The notes under the pieces: model-generated
Told to the model about the DNA's origin: nothing
The model's database searches: none
The model's input: only the letters and a program-made list of their open reading frames with translations
From: Zwartia panacis
Lineage (GTDB): Bacteria; Pseudomonadota; Gammaproteobacteria; Burkholderiales; Burkholderiaceae_B
Length of the DNA: 64,000 nucleotides
NCBI RefSeq assembly: GCF_030410395.1
Contig: NZ_JAUHHF010000002.1
Coordinates: forward strand, 409,616 to 473,615
Reading direction: 5' to 3'
Part shown: piece by piece, positions 8,462 to 18,001 of the stretch
Position numbering within the stretch: position 1 is the stretch's first letter
Layout: each line of letters begins with the position of its first letter
Translations under genes and position numbers: made by a program

Positions 8462-9871
8462 ATGTCTAGCCCCACCCTCGACCCGCCAACCCCCGCGCAA
8501 CGCATCCTGCCATTTATAGTCGGCTGCGCGTTACTGATGCAGATGCTGGACTCGACCGTTGTGACGACGGCGCTCCCCGCGATGGCGCGCGATCTGGGCT
8601 CCGACCCGATCAGCATGAATATTACGATTACCTCTTATTTGATTGCGGTCGCCATGTTTGTCCCCGTCAGCGGATGGGCAGCAGACCGCTATGGCGCACG
8701 CAAAGTATTCATTGCAGCGATTGCACTGTTCACGCTCAGTTCGCTGACTTGCGCGCTCTCAAGCTCCCTCACGCAGCTAGTAATCTCCCGGGTGGTCCAG
8801 GGACTCGGGGGGGCCATGATGGTGCCAGTCGGCCGCATCATCTTACTGAGAACAATACCTAAGCATAATTTACTAAAAGCCATGGCATTTCTCTCGATGC
8901 CCGCTTTGATCGGACCCATGGCAGGACCACCGCTTGGGGGACTACTCGTCACCTACGCCTCATGGCAATGGATTTTTCTGATCAATATTCCTATCGGTAT
9001 TCTGGGGATATGGCTCATCATGCGATACGTCCAGGCACTTCCGACGGATACTGAGTCGCCCCGCCTGGACGTCGTGGGCTTTTTATTGAGCGCCGTGTGT
9101 ATGGCAGCCTTGGTGAGTGGTTTCGAGTCGCTCGGTCATGGCGGCCCGCAGGCATGGGTGTCTGCCACCCTGATTGCGACGGGACTGATCACAGGCTATC
9201 TATACGTGTTGCATTCCCGCCGACACCCCAACCCTATTCTAGATTTAACCCTTTTACGCACGCCCACTTTCCGGGCCGCGGTCTTGGCGGGCAATCTTTG
9301 CCGTTTCGCCGTGGGTGCGACGCCTTACCTGCTCGCACTGCTGCTGCAAATTGGCTTTGGCATGAGTGCCCTCTCAGCCGGACTCATTACTTTTGTGGGT
9401 GCGGTCGGCTCCCTGCTGATGAAGATGGCCGCCCCCCGCATTCTGAACCGCTGGGGCTATCGGTACGTCCTGACAGTCAATGCCGTGCTCACTGGGCTGA
9501 GTCTGGCTGCCTGCGCGAGCTTTACACCTGAAATGCCCTCAGTACTCATGTTGGGCATTCTGTTGATCGGTGGATTTTTCCGCTCATTGCAGTTCACTGC
9601 GGTCAATACCCTGGCTTATGCAGATATTTCTCACGCTGGTATGAGCCGAGCCAGCAGCTTCGCAGCGATGGCCCAGCAACTCGGTGTCAGTCTGGGTGTC
9701 GGGGTCGCCGCCGAATCACTGAGCCTGAGCATGGCCTGGCGTGGCAGCAACAATCTGATCGCAGCCGATGTCATGGTCGGTTTTATCGTGATCGGCACAC
9801 TGTGCGCGCTTGCCAGTCTGGCGTTCTGGAAACTTTCGCCTCACGCTGGCGAATCGTTACGACAACGTTAG
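8462..9871 (+). CDS. MFS multidrug efflux transporter, DHA2 (EmrB/QacA, MdtD-like) family
   Basis: Inner-membrane drug:proton antiporter. 469 residues with about 13-14 hydrophobic segments. The DHA motif near the first helix is present (LDSTVVTTALPAMARDLG), as are motif A (GWAADRYGARKVF) and motif C in helix 5 (ALIGPMAGPPLGG). The ATG at 8462 lies 51 bp from the divergent DUF3460 gene. No EmrA-like adaptor or regulator is adjacent. Its last 4 bp overlap the end of a convergent Bug receptor gene, so the two stops share sequence. Substrate is unknown. Confidence 0.93.
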   Translation: MSSPTLDPPTPAQRILPFIVGCALLMQMLDSTVVTTALPAMARDLGSDPISMNITITSYLIAVAMFVPVSGWAADRYGARKVFIAAIALFTLSSLTCALSSSLTQLVISRVVQGLGGAMMVPVGRIILLRTIPKHNLLKAMAFLSMPALIGPMAGPPLGGLLVTYASWQWIFLINIPIGILGIWLIMRYVQALPTDTESPRLDVVGFLLSAVCMAALVSGFESLGHGGPQAWVSATLIATGLITGYLYVLHSRRHPNPILDLTLLRTPTFRAAVLAGNLCRFAVGATPYLLALLLQIGFGMSALSAGLITFVGAVGSLLMKMAAPRILNRWGYRYVLTVNAVLTGLSLAACASFTPEMPSVLMLGILLIGGFFRSLQFTAVNTLAYADISHAGMSRASSFAAMAQQLGVSLGVGVAAESLSLSMAWRGSNNLIAADVMVGFIVIGTLCALASLAFWKLSPHAGESLRQR

Positions 9872-10878
9872 TCGACTTTCGCCCCGGAAAGCTTGACGAG
9901 TTCCTGGTATTTTTGGCGCTCCTGCACAACCATTTCCGTAAATTGCGCAGGGGTCAGGGACGAGGCATTCGAACCCATCTGCTTGAGACGTGCCTGCACA
10001 GCAGGATCGGCAAGCGCTGCTGCATAAGCATGGTGCAGCTTGGTCACCACAGTCGCAGGCGTACCGGCAGTTGTGAATACGCCGAACCATGTGCCGATAT
10101 CAAAGGGTTTGATCCCCGCTTCCTGGACGGTTGGGACGTCAGGCAGGATATCCGACCGCTTATCCGTGGTCACAGCCAAGGCGACAACTTTGTCGTCTTT
10201 GATTAAGCTCACCGCGGAGGCCAAGTTGTCGAACATGAAATCAGACTGACCTGATAGCAGTGCAAGCTTGGCGGGCGCGGCCCCCTGGTAAGGGATGTGG
10301 ACGGCCTTCAGCTTGGTCCGCTCCGACAACAGCTCTCCTGCCAGATGGCCGGCACTACCGGAGCCGCCCGAACCATAATTCAGTTTGCCCGGATTGGCCA
10401 AGGCGTATTTCACGAGATCCTGCATCGTGCGTATACCGTGCTTGTCCGCAAACTCCTTGTTGACGATCAGTACGTTGGGCACAGAAGCCACGAGGGCCAC
10501 CGGCGCAAAGTCACGCACGGCGTCGTAAGGGATTTTGCTGTAAAGCGCAGGATTGATCGCATGTGTGGCCACAGCACCCATCACGAGAGAGTAGCCATCG
10601 GGCTGGGCTTTGGCGATGAGATCCGCGCCAATATTTCCGCCCGCTCCGGGACGGTTTTCAACAATCACTGGCTGACCGAGTGCGGGCTTGACCTGCTCTG
10701 CAAGCACGCGCGCAATCGTGTCTAGCGGTCCGCCGGGGGGATATGGCACCACGAAACGGATAGGTTTAGTCGGCCAGTCGCCTGCAGTTTGTGCATGAGA
10801 CGTCCAAGAAACAGTCACAGCGCTCAGACAAAGCGCGAGCAATGAAATCCTGCGAAGCTTGCTGTGTACTGTCTGCAT
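9868..10878 (-). CDS. Bug family (TctC-type) periplasmic solute receptor at the end of the aap operon
   Basis: Periplasmic ligand receptor of the tripartite tricarboxylate type; ligands in this family are carboxylates and related small molecules. 336 residues from ATG 10878, with a signal peptide ending near THAQT. Family text: WPTKPIRFVVPYPPGGPLD, VENRPGAGGNIGADLIAKA, PDGYSL and HIPYQGAAPAKLALLSGQ. No TctA or TctB membrane gene is near, as is usual for Bug proteins. A TTG at 10893 overlaps the aapP stop (TTGA), but the ATG keeps a normal signal peptide. The gene is directly downstream of the amino-acid ABC ATPase, so it is probably co-transcribed with that transporter. Confidence 0.93.
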   Translation of the reverse strand: MQTVHSKLRRISLLALCLSAVTVSWTSHAQTAGDWPTKPIRFVVPYPPGGPLDTIARVLAEQVKPALGQPVIVENRPGAGGNIGADLIAKAQPDGYSLVMGAVATHAINPALYSKIPYDAVRDFAPVALVASVPNVLIVNKEFADKHGIRTMQDLVKYALANPGKLNYGSGGSGSAGHLAGELLSERTKLKAVHIPYQGAAPAKLALLSGQSDFMFDNLASAVSLIKDDKVVALAVTTDKRSDILPDVPTVQEAGIKPFDIGTWFGVFTTAGTPATVVTKLHHAYAAALADPAVQARLKQMGSNASSLTPAQFTEMVVQERQKYQELVKLSGAKVD

Positions 10879-10889
10879 GATCGAATGAC

Positions 10890-11630
10890 TCAATGAAGAA
10901 TTTGACTGAGAAAGAGCTTGGTTCGTTCGTTCTGAGGATCATCAAAAAACGCATCCGGCGTATTCTGCTCGATGATCTCACCTCGATCCATGAAAATCAC
11001 GCGATCGGCGACTTTACGCGCAAAACCCATTTCGTGTGTGACACATAACATCGTCATGCCAGACTCTTCGGCGAGTCCGATCATGACATCCAGCACCTCT
11101 TTCACCATTTCAGGATCAAGGGCAGAGGTGGGCTCATCAAACAGCATGATTTTTGGATCCATGCACAGGGAGCGCGCAATGGCCACGCGCTGCTGCTGTC
11201 CGCCAGACAATTGGCCCGGGAACTTGAGCGCTTGCTCGCTGATACGGACACGCTCCAGGTATTTCATCGCGCGGGCCTCTGCTTCAGCCTTGGGTGTTTT
11301 AAGGACCCAGATCGGACCAATTGTGAGGTTTTCCAACACAGTCAGATGAGGAAACAAATTAAAGTGCTGAAATACCATGCCGACTTCACGGCGAATCGCT
11401 TCGACATCCCGCAAATCATTCGTGATTTCAGTACCGTCAACGATAATCTGACCTTTCTGATGCTCTTCGAGCCGGTTGATACAACGAATCAGAGTGGACT
11501 TGCCGGAGCCGGAAGGTCCGCACACGACGATTCGCTCACCCTGAGCCACATCAAGATTGATATTGCGCAACACGTGGAATTTACCGTACCACTTGTTAAC
11601 GTCTTTCATGCGAATGATGGCGTCAGCCAT
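10890..11630 (-). CDS. aapP: General L-amino acid ABC transporter, ATP-binding protein
   Basis: ATPase that powers uptake through AapQ/AapM. 246 residues. Walker [10 protein letters not shown], signature [13 protein letters not shown], Walker [15 protein letters not shown], and the H-loop region [16 protein letters not shown], all in the polar amino-acid (HisP/GlnQ/AapP) style. ATG at 11630 has GGAG 7 bp upstream. It follows aapM by 47 bp and is followed by the Bug receptor gene. Confidence 0.96.
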   Translation of the reverse strand: MADAIIRMKDVNKWYGKFHVLRNINLDVAQGERIVVCGPSGSGKSTLIRCINRLEEHQKGQIIVDGTEITNDLRDVEAIRREVGMVFQHFNLFPHLTVLENLTIGPIWVLKTPKAEAEARAMKYLERVRISEQALKFPGQLSGGQQQRVAIARSLCMDPKIMLFDEPTSALDPEMVKEVLDVMIGLAEESGMTMLCVTHEMGFARKVADRVIFMDRGEIIEQNTPDAFFDDPQNERTKLFLSQILH

Positions 11631-11677
11631 ACATGTTCTCCAGAGATCGGGCGCGCCCAGAGTTTGGCGCTTGGCCC

Positions 11678-12775
11678 CTAACGCTCATGTCCCGTTGACA
11701 GCCGTTTTTCAAGAGACTGGCTGTACTTGGACATCGAGTAACAAAATACGAAGTAAATCGCGGAAATAAAGATATAGACTTCGACGCTGAAACCACGCCA
11801 CGCTTGATCAGTCAGCGCGACTTTCGCCGCCTGCGTCAGATCAAAAATACCGATAATAACGACCAGCGAGGTGTCTTTAAACAAAGCGATGAACAGACCC
11901 ACCAAAGGGGGGATCACTATTTTGAGGGCCTGCGGCAAGACAATCAGTCGCATCTGCTGCCAGTAACTCAGGCCTAGCGAATCCGCCCCCTCGAACTGAC
12001 CTTTGGGAATGGCCTGCAATCCACCGCGAATGGTTTCAGCCATGTAGGCTGCCGCAAATAAAATGATTGCGATCTGGGCGCGCAGCAATTTGTCGATGTT
12101 CATCCCCTCAGGTAGAAACAACGGCAACATGACCGCGGACATGAACAATAAGCTGATCAGCGGCACACCGCGCACAAGCTCGATGTACACCACGCAAATC
12201 GACTTGATCGCCGGCATGTTGGATCGACGCCCGAGCGCCAACACGATACCCAATGGAAAGGCCAGCGCAATACCAAATGTCGACAAGATGAGTGTCAATG
12301 GCAAGCCGCCCCACTGACTGTTTTCAACATATGTCAGGCCGAAAACGCCTCCCCACATCAACACCGCCACCGCGGCGAGCGAAACAGTCCATAGAGCGAG
12401 CAGCCACATGTTCCAAAGCTTTCTCCAGCCGCTCAGGATGATCGAAGCAACCAAAATGCCTGTCGCGATCAAAGGGCGCCACTGCTCGTCATAGGGGTAC
12501 AAGCCAAACAAAATCAGGCGATGTTTTTCGACAATCATGGCCCAGCAAGCACCTGTCGACTTGCGGCACTCATCGGCCGTGGAGGCGGTGGCATTCGCAT
12601 TGATTAAAAACCAGTCCACCATTGCAGGGACGGTTGCAAGCAATAACCACACCGAAAGAATCGTCAGCAAGCTGTTGATCGGCGATGAAAAAAGCTGCGA
12701 ACGTATCCATGCGAACACGCCAACGGCGCTTGCGGGCGCTTTCTCAGTTGAAACTGCGGTAGTTGGTGTAGTCAT
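11678..12775 (-). CDS. aapM: General L-amino acid ABC transporter, permease AapM
   Basis: Inner-membrane permease of the AapJQMP-type importer. 365 residues from ATG 12775; GGTGGAG lies just upstream inside the end of aapQ. Long N-terminal part with extra helices typical of AapM, then the permease core with the EAA-like loop ([23 protein letters not shown], split across residues near 260-285) and [13 protein letters not shown]. The gene starts 1 bp after the aapQ stop, so translation is likely coupled. Confidence 0.95.
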   Translation of the reverse strand: MTTPTTAVSTEKAPASAVGVFAWIRSQLFSSPINSLLTILSVWLLLATVPAMVDWFLINANATASTADECRKSTGACWAMIVEKHRLILFGLYPYDEQWRPLIATGILVASIILSGWRKLWNMWLLALWTVSLAAVAVLMWGGVFGLTYVENSQWGGLPLTLILSTFGIALAFPLGIVLALGRRSNMPAIKSICVVYIELVRGVPLISLLFMSAVMLPLFLPEGMNIDKLLRAQIAIILFAAAYMAETIRGGLQAIPKGQFEGADSLGLSYWQQMRLIVLPQALKIVIPPLVGLFIALFKDTSLVVIIGIFDLTQAAKVALTDQAWRGFSVEVYIFISAIYFVFCYSMSKYSQSLEKRLSTGHER

Positions 12776-12776
12776 T

Positions 12777-13967
12777 TCAACGCTCCACCAACGCAATGCG
12801 TTTGTTGTACCAGTTCATGAAAACAGAAATCGACAAGCTCACCGTCAGATAAGCCGCCATGATCATCATGATGCCCTCAATCGCCTGCCCCGTTTGGTTG
12901 AGGGTCGTATTGATCACAGAGACGATGTCCGGGTAGCCAATGGCCACCGCCAGCGAACTATTTTTAGTGATGTTCAAATACTGGCTTGTCATCGGAGGGA
13001 TGATCACACGCAAGGCCTGCGGCAATACGATCAAACGCAACACTTGACCGCGCTTGAGCCCAAGGGCCTCGGCCGCCTCCCATTGACCGCGATTGACCGA
13101 CTGAATACCAGAACGCACAACCTCTGCAATAAAGGCAGCGGTGTAAATCACTAGGCCAATCAGCAGCGCGGCGAACTCGGGAGAAAGCGTCATTCCACCG
13201 GCAAAGTTAAACCCCTTGAGCTCTGGCACATCCAGCGTCATGGAAGTTCCACTGAAGAACCACATCACGACAGGTAACACCAAGAGCAACAACATTGACC
13301 ATCTTCCCGTGGGGAAAATCTGACCAGTCTTTTCCTGATTTTTACGCGCCCATTTAGCCATGATGATCGAGAGAATCACGGCAACCAGAAAACCCACCAA
13401 CAACCACAGCAATCCGTCACCGTGAACAGTTGGCATCTGTACCCCGCGATTCGAGACGAACACCCCTGGCAAGGGATGCAGCGCCTGGCGGGGACCGGGT
13501 AGCGTTTCTGAAATGATGGCGTACCAGAAAAACAACTGGAGCAGCAACGGGACGTTGCGCATCACTTCAACGTAAATGCTTGAAATCTTGCGGATCAGCC
13601 AGTTGCTCGACAGCCGGGCGATACCGATCAATGTACCGAGTAAAGTCGCGAGAACGATGCCAATCAAGGCAACCCGCAGTGTGTTGAGCAAACCGACCGT
13701 GATCGCCCGGCCGTAAGTACTCGCTGGACTATAAGCAATTGGTGTTTCGCCAATGGCGAAACCAGCTTCTTTGCTTAGAAAATCGAAACCTGTCGAGATA
13801 TTGCGCGCCGACAAGTTACTCAATGTGTTGTGAACCAAAAACCAGACTGCTCCACCTACGGCGAGCAATGCAAGAATTTGATAAATGATCGAGCGCGTGC
13901 CTGGATCATTCCAAGACAAGCGTCTTCGAGCAGGGGGTGCTAGAGGTGATTCTTTAGGCTTCGTCAT
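12777..13967 (-). CDS. aapQ: General L-amino acid ABC transporter, permease AapQ
   Basis: Partner permease of AapM in the membrane. 396 residues, matching the long AapQ form with a large insert between the first and later helices. EAA loop text: EVVRSGIQSVNRGQWEAAEALG and PQALRVIIPPMTSQYLN. ATG at 13967. The gap to aapJ (46 bp) contains a strong GC-rich hairpin, which would separate the abundant receptor message from the permease message. Confidence 0.95.
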   Translation of the reverse strand: MTKPKESPLAPPARRRLSWNDPGTRSIIYQILALLAVGGAVWFLVHNTLSNLSARNISTGFDFLSKEAGFAIGETPIAYSPASTYGRAITVGLLNTLRVALIGIVLATLLGTLIGIARLSSNWLIRKISSIYVEVMRNVPLLLQLFFWYAIISETLPGPRQALHPLPGVFVSNRGVQMPTVHGDGLLWLLVGFLVAVILSIIMAKWARKNQEKTGQIFPTGRWSMLLLLVLPVVMWFFSGTSMTLDVPELKGFNFAGGMTLSPEFAALLIGLVIYTAAFIAEVVRSGIQSVNRGQWEAAEALGLKRGQVLRLIVLPQALRVIIPPMTSQYLNITKNSSLAVAIGYPDIVSVINTTLNQTGQAIEGIMMIMAAYLTVSLSISVFMNWYNKRIALVER

Positions 13968-13973
13968 AACTTA

Positions 13974-13996
13974 GGGCGACCGCAACGCGGTCGCCC
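13974..13996 (-). other. Intercistronic hairpin between aapJ and aapQ
   Basis: GGGCGACCGC-AAC-GCGGTCGCCC is a perfect 10-bp stem with a 3-base loop. It lies just after the aapJ stop on the transcribed strand. No T-run follows, so it is not a plain terminator. Hairpins in this position after binding-protein genes commonly protect the upstream message from 3' decay; that role here is inference. Confidence 0.7.
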
Positions 13997-14013
13997 CTAT
14001 GTATCAAGTGAGA

Positions 14014-15030
14014 TTAGCGAATGGGCCAGGCGTACATCAGGCCGCCTTTGGTCCACTGGGCATTGAGACCACGCTCAAGCTTGAGTGGAGTGTTGGGACC
14101 GATGTTGCGATCAAAGCTCTCGCCGTAGTTACCGACTTGCTTGATGATGTCGTAGGCCCACTTTTCTGACACACCCAGGTTTTTACCCATGCCAGGTGTC
14201 ACGCCCAAAATACGCTGAACGTTTGGATTCGTGCTCTTGAGCATTTCATCGACGTTCTTAGAGGTGATGCCGTACTCTTCAGCTTCAAGCATTGCGTAGA
14301 GTGCCCAACGGACAACGTTCAGCCACTGTTCGTCACCTTGACGAACCTGTGGGCCGAGTGGCTCCTTGGACAAGTTTTCAGGCAGGATGATGTTGTTGTC
14401 TGGATTTTTCAGTGTCGTACGTGACGAAGCCAGTCCCGACTTGTCAGTCGTATATGCATCGCAGCGACCGGAATCATAGGCGCGAACAACTTCATCAACC
14501 TTTTCGATCACGACGGGCTTGAAGGTCAGATTGTTAGCGCGGAACCAGTCAGCCAGGTTGAGTTCAGTGGTTGTGCCGGGCTGAACGCAGATCGTGGCGC
14601 CGTTCAATTCTTTGGCGCTCTTGATGTTCAAGTCCTTGCGAACCATCAAACCCTGGCTGTCGTAAAAGTTGACGCCAGCACCCAACAAACCGAGCGAGGT
14701 ATCGCGCGTCATTGTCTGGGTCGTGTTACGTGTCAGCACGTCGATTTCACCGGACTGCAATGCGGTAAAGCGTTGCTGAGCGGTCAAAGGTGTGAATTTG
14801 ACTTTCGAGGCATCGCCAAACATGACGGCGGCGATGGCGCGGCACATATCGATGTCCAGACCTGACCAGACACCCTTGCTGTCAGGCGCCGAAAAACCAG
14901 CCAAACCTGTGTTCGTGCCGCACTGGACGAAGCCTTTCTTTTTGACGTTATCGAACGTTGGACCTGCCTGCGCGACGGTGTTGGCCGCGAGCATCGCTGC
15001 GCCGACTACTGCTAGTTTCAAGAATTTCAT
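14014..15030 (-). CDS. aapJ: General L-amino acid ABC transporter, periplasmic binding protein
   Basis: Periplasmic receptor that delivers amino acids to AapQM. 338 residues with a signal peptide cleaved near AQAGPTF. Family text: KKGFVQCGTNTGLAGFSAPD, WSGLDIDMCRAIAAVMFGD, TVLTRNTT-like LTRNTTQTMTRD, and the C-terminal GLMYAWPIR. ATG 15030 has GGAGATCG upstream. First gene of the minus-strand operon aapJQMP plus Bug; its promoter should lie in 15031-15229, shared with divergent ftsE. Confidence 0.96.
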   Translation of the reverse strand: MKFLKLAVVGAAMLAANTVAQAGPTFDNVKKKGFVQCGTNTGLAGFSAPDSKGVWSGLDIDMCRAIAAVMFGDASKVKFTPLTAQQRFTALQSGEIDVLTRNTTQTMTRDTSLGLLGAGVNFYDSQGLMVRKDLNIKSAKELNGATICVQPGTTTELNLADWFRANNLTFKPVVIEKVDEVVRAYDSGRCDAYTTDKSGLASSRTTLKNPDNNIILPENLSKEPLGPQVRQGDEQWLNVVRWALYAMLEAEEYGITSKNVDEMLKSTNPNVQRILGVTPGMGKNLGVSEKWAYDIIKQVGNYGESFDRNIGPNTPLKLERGLNAQWTKGGLMYAWPIR

Positions 15031-15197
15031 TACTCGATCTCCGAAATACTAAAGGGTACGGCAGCCATTCGGGCAAGCCGCAGGTCTAGTTGTGCAAGGC
15101 ACCAATGGTAGCCTTACCCACACCCGGACTGTATGGGGGAAATCCCTCGCCGTCAATAATTCCTCTGTCATATGCTTATTAAATTGTGAGTGAGCAG

Positions 15198-15218
15198 GGT
15201 TATTATTAGGGAATAACC
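15198..15218. promoter_or_regulatory. Inverted repeat just upstream of ftsE
   Basis: GGTTATT-ATTAGGG-AATAACC is a perfect 7-bp dyad ending 11 bp before the ftsE ATG. ftsE has no clear Shine-Dalgarno (TGTGACAAC precedes ATG), so the stem would sit where the ribosome binds, or it could be an operator in the ftsE/aapJ divergent region. No known motif is assigned. Confidence 0.45.
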
Positions 15219-15229
15219 TATGTGACAAC

Positions 15230-15970
15230 ATGATCGAATTCCAGCACGTATTCAAATCTTATGGCCAAGGACGCAATATCTTGGCCGATATTACTTTTCG
15301 CGTCGCCGCTGGTGAGTTTGTTTACGTGGCGGGACCTTCCGGCGCAGGCAAATCCACGCTGCTCAAACTGATTGGCGGTTTAGAAGCCCCCAGCCGCGGT
15401 TCGATTCAGGTCAATGGACAGCGGCTCGAACAGCTCTCTGCCCGCGCAAGACCTTACCTGAGACGATCGGTGGGCGTCATATTGCAAGATACGCACCTTC
15501 TTTACGACCGAAGCGCGATCGAAAATGTCCTTTTACCCCTCACCGTGACAGGCCTGCCAAATGACGTTGCCCGGGCGCGCGCCCGAGCCGCGCTCGACAA
15601 AGTCGGACTGAACAACAAAGAAAACACCCCTCCGATCGAACTGTCCGGTGGCGAGCAACAACGCCTGGCCATCGCCCGCGCCATCGTGAACCGCCCTGCC
15701 ATCCTGATCGCAGACGAGCCCACCGCAAGCCTGGACAAAGACACTGCCCGACGCATCATGTCCGTATTCAAGGACTTTAATCGCGTAGGCGTCACCACAC
15801 TGATCGCCTCGCATGATGACGACCTGATGGCCGAATACGCCACGCGAGCATTCAAAATCGAGCCCGGCAAGTTTGCAGACTCCGCAAACAGACGACCTGC
15901 CCATACTGAGCCGGTGCAACATGCGGAATCAGGTCATATCGAACCACACATTGGCGGAGCCTCGAGATGA
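15230..15970 (+). CDS. ftsE: Cell division ATP-binding protein FtsE
   Basis: ATPase of the FtsEX complex at the septum, which controls peptidoglycan hydrolases through FtsX. 246 residues. Walker A GPSGAGKST, Q-loop VILQDTHLLYDRSA, signature LSGGEQQRLAIARAIVNRP, Walker B ILIADEPTASLD, H-loop ASHDDD. After the core (about residue 215) there is an extra His/Pro/Glu-rich tail of about 30 residues. It overlaps ftsX by 4 bp (ATGA). Confidence 0.95.
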   Translation: MIEFQHVFKSYGQGRNILADITFRVAAGEFVYVAGPSGAGKSTLLKLIGGLEAPSRGSIQVNGQRLEQLSARARPYLRRSVGVILQDTHLLYDRSAIENVLLPLTVTGLPNDVARARARAALDKVGLNNKENTPPIELSGGEQQRLAIARAIVNRPAILIADEPTASLDKDTARRIMSVFKDFNRVGVTTLIASHDDDLMAEYATRAFKIEPGKFADSANRRPAHTEPVQHAESGHIEPHIGGASR

Positions 15971-16875
15971 AAAGTCTGCTCCGACAACATCGCTACGCCT
16001 TAACCGTGACGGTCAGAAGGCTTCTTTCACAACCGATTTCCTCACTGACCAATCTACTGGTGATCGCTCTGGCATTGGCACTCCCTCTGCTGGGTGCCTC
16101 TTTGCTGACGTCGATTGAGCCAGTTGCCAAGCAAGTCTCGGTGACTCCCGAGCTCACTATTTTTCTCAAAACAGATGCCGCGGCCGGGACTGCCGACAAA
16201 CTCGCCCGCCAGGTTCGTGAAGAATATGCAGAGCAAACCGTCAAGGTCCGCGTCATCCCCAAACAGCGGGCATTAGAAGAGCTTCGTGCGAATCCAGCAT
16301 GGGAGCAGGCACTCAAAGTACTTCCGGTGAATCCGCTTCCTGACGCGATCGTCGTAGAGCTTGCCCCGGGAGATGACCTGGCCAAGCGCGCTGACCAGCT
16401 CGCCAACACATTGAGAAAATGGCCAGGCGTTGATCTGGTTCAACTCGACAGCGCCTGGGTACAACGTCTCGAAGCACTTCTTCGTTTTGGCAAGGTGGGA
16501 CTCATTTTGTTGGCACTCAGCGTGATGTTAGTTGTGCTGGCAACGGTGTTTAATACTGTCCGGATGCAGGCCTTGTCCCAACGCGAAGAAATTGGAGTGG
16601 CACGGCTGGTTGGAGCAACCGAATCATTTGTCCGAAGACCATTCCTTTATCTGGGCGCACTCACCTGCAGCTTGGCTGCGCTCATCAGCCTGGGCATCGC
16701 CCGCTTGACGCTGACACCCTTGAACGATGCGCTCGCCTCGCTCGCCCGTACCTATGACGCGGAGTTCGCTCTGAGTCTGCCATCCACGCCTGTTCTTGTT
16801 GCCTGCGTGCTGCTTGTAGCCGCTCTGGGCGCGCTCTCGGCCAGATGGTCTGTACAACGCAACACTCGCTTTTAA
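15967..16875 (+). CDS. ftsX: Cell division protein FtsX
   Basis: Inner-membrane partner of FtsE. 302 residues: a cytoplasmic N terminus, a first membrane helix (about 30-50), a periplasmic domain, then three helices near 175-195, 220-245 and 275-295. The helix-flanking text FNTVRMQALSQREEIGVARLVGA is typical for FtsX. The ATG is inside the end of ftsE. mutY follows after 18 bp on the same strand. Confidence 0.95.
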   Translation: MKSLLRQHRYALTVTVRRLLSQPISSLTNLLVIALALALPLLGASLLTSIEPVAKQVSVTPELTIFLKTDAAAGTADKLARQVREEYAEQTVKVRVIPKQRALEELRANPAWEQALKVLPVNPLPDAIVVELAPGDDLAKRADQLANTLRKWPGVDLVQLDSAWVQRLEALLRFGKVGLILLALSVMLVVLATVFNTVRMQALSQREEIGVARLVGATESFVRRPFLYLGALTCSLAALISLGIARLTLTPLNDALASLARTYDAEFALSLPSTPVLVACVLLVAALGALSARWSVQRNTRF

Positions 16876-16893
16876 CTCTTCACGGTCGGTGCG

Positions 16894-17970
16894 ATGAAAC
16901 TTGCCAATAAAATAATCGCCTGGCAACGCACCCATGGCCGACACGACCTGCCTTGGCAGAACACACGAGATCCCTACCGAGTCTGGCTCTCGGAGATCAT
17001 GCTGCAACAAACACAAGTCAGCGCAGTGATCGAATACTATCAGCGGTTTTTGAGTCACTTTCCCGATGTCGCCCGCCTCGCGCAAGCAACTCATGAAGCC
17101 GTCATGGCTCAGTGGGCGGGCTTGGGATACTATGCGCGCGCACGCAATTTGCACGCCTGCGCGCAGCGCATCATGACCGATTGGAATGGGCACTTTCCTA
17201 CCGATGCCGCAGGACTTGCCACTTTGCCAGGCATAGGACCTTCAACGGCGGCCGCGATCGCTGCCTTTTGCTACGGTGAACGTGCGGCGATACTGGACGG
17301 CAACGTCAAGCGTGTTTTTGCAAGATACTTTGCCGTCGAGGGTGATCCCACCCAGCGGGCCACTGAAGTACGACTTTGGCAACTTGCCCGTGATGAACTC
17401 CCCACGTCAAAAACATGCGAAAAAGATCCGGAGGCAATGGCGCGCTATACCCAGGGTCAAATGGATCTCGGCGCCACACTCTGCACCCGCAGTCGTCCGA
17501 GATGTATTGAATGCCCGCTTTCCAAAGGATGTATGGCATTCAACACGGGTCGCACAGAAGAACTTCCGTGGCCACGTCAGCGAAAAGTTCTGCCAGAACG
17601 CTCCACTGGAATGCTAGTGGCGTTTCGGGACGACCACCTCTTGCTGGAGCAGCGACCCAATACCGGCATCTGGGGTGGCTTGTGGAGTCTGCCAGAATTC
17701 GAAGTCACCCAAACACCCACTCAAGTCTGCGAAAAATTAGGCCTCAAAGTTCGACAAATACAGACACTCGCACCCTTTCTGCATGTGTTTACACATTATC
17801 GGCTGACGATTGCCCCGCTCCTGGCTCACGTGTCGACTGACAGCATTTTGATCAACGCTCAAACAGAAGTCGATCGGTGCTGGATTCGTTATGAAGAAAT
17901 CGAAAAACTAGGCTTGCCGGCACCCGTTCGAAAACTGATTATGAGCCTTCGCACAGATCAGCTTTTGTGA
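16894..17970 (+). CDS. mutY: Adenine DNA glycosylase MutY
   Basis: Removes adenine mispaired with 8-oxoguanine. 358 residues. The catalytic glutamate text is SEIMLQQTQVS, the helix-hairpin-helix LPGIGPSTAAAIAAF, and the catalytic aspartate region ILDGNVKRVFAR. The [4Fe-4S] cluster cysteines are spaced C-x6-C-x2-C-x5-C (CTRSRPRCIECPLSKGC). The C-terminal NUDIX-like domain (about 235-350) recognises 8-oxoG. It is probably transcribed with ftsEX. Confidence 0.96.
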   Translation: MKLANKIIAWQRTHGRHDLPWQNTRDPYRVWLSEIMLQQTQVSAVIEYYQRFLSHFPDVARLAQATHEAVMAQWAGLGYYARARNLHACAQRIMTDWNGHFPTDAAGLATLPGIGPSTAAAIAAFCYGERAAILDGNVKRVFARYFAVEGDPTQRATEVRLWQLARDELPTSKTCEKDPEAMARYTQGQMDLGATLCTRSRPRCIECPLSKGCMAFNTGRTEELPWPRQRKVLPERSTGMLVAFRDDHLLLEQRPNTGIWGGLWSLPEFEVTQTPTQVCEKLGLKVRQIQTLAPFLHVFTHYRLTIAPLLAHVSTDSILINAQTEVDRCWIRYEEIEKLGLPAPVRKLIMSLRTDQLL

Positions 17971-18001
17971 AATCTCGAGTAAGTCGCGCAAATCCACAGC
18001 A

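Noticed and set aside
13974..13996. Rho-independent terminator after aapJ
   Set aside because: The stem is strong but no T-run follows, and aapQMP downstream need transcription from the same operon.
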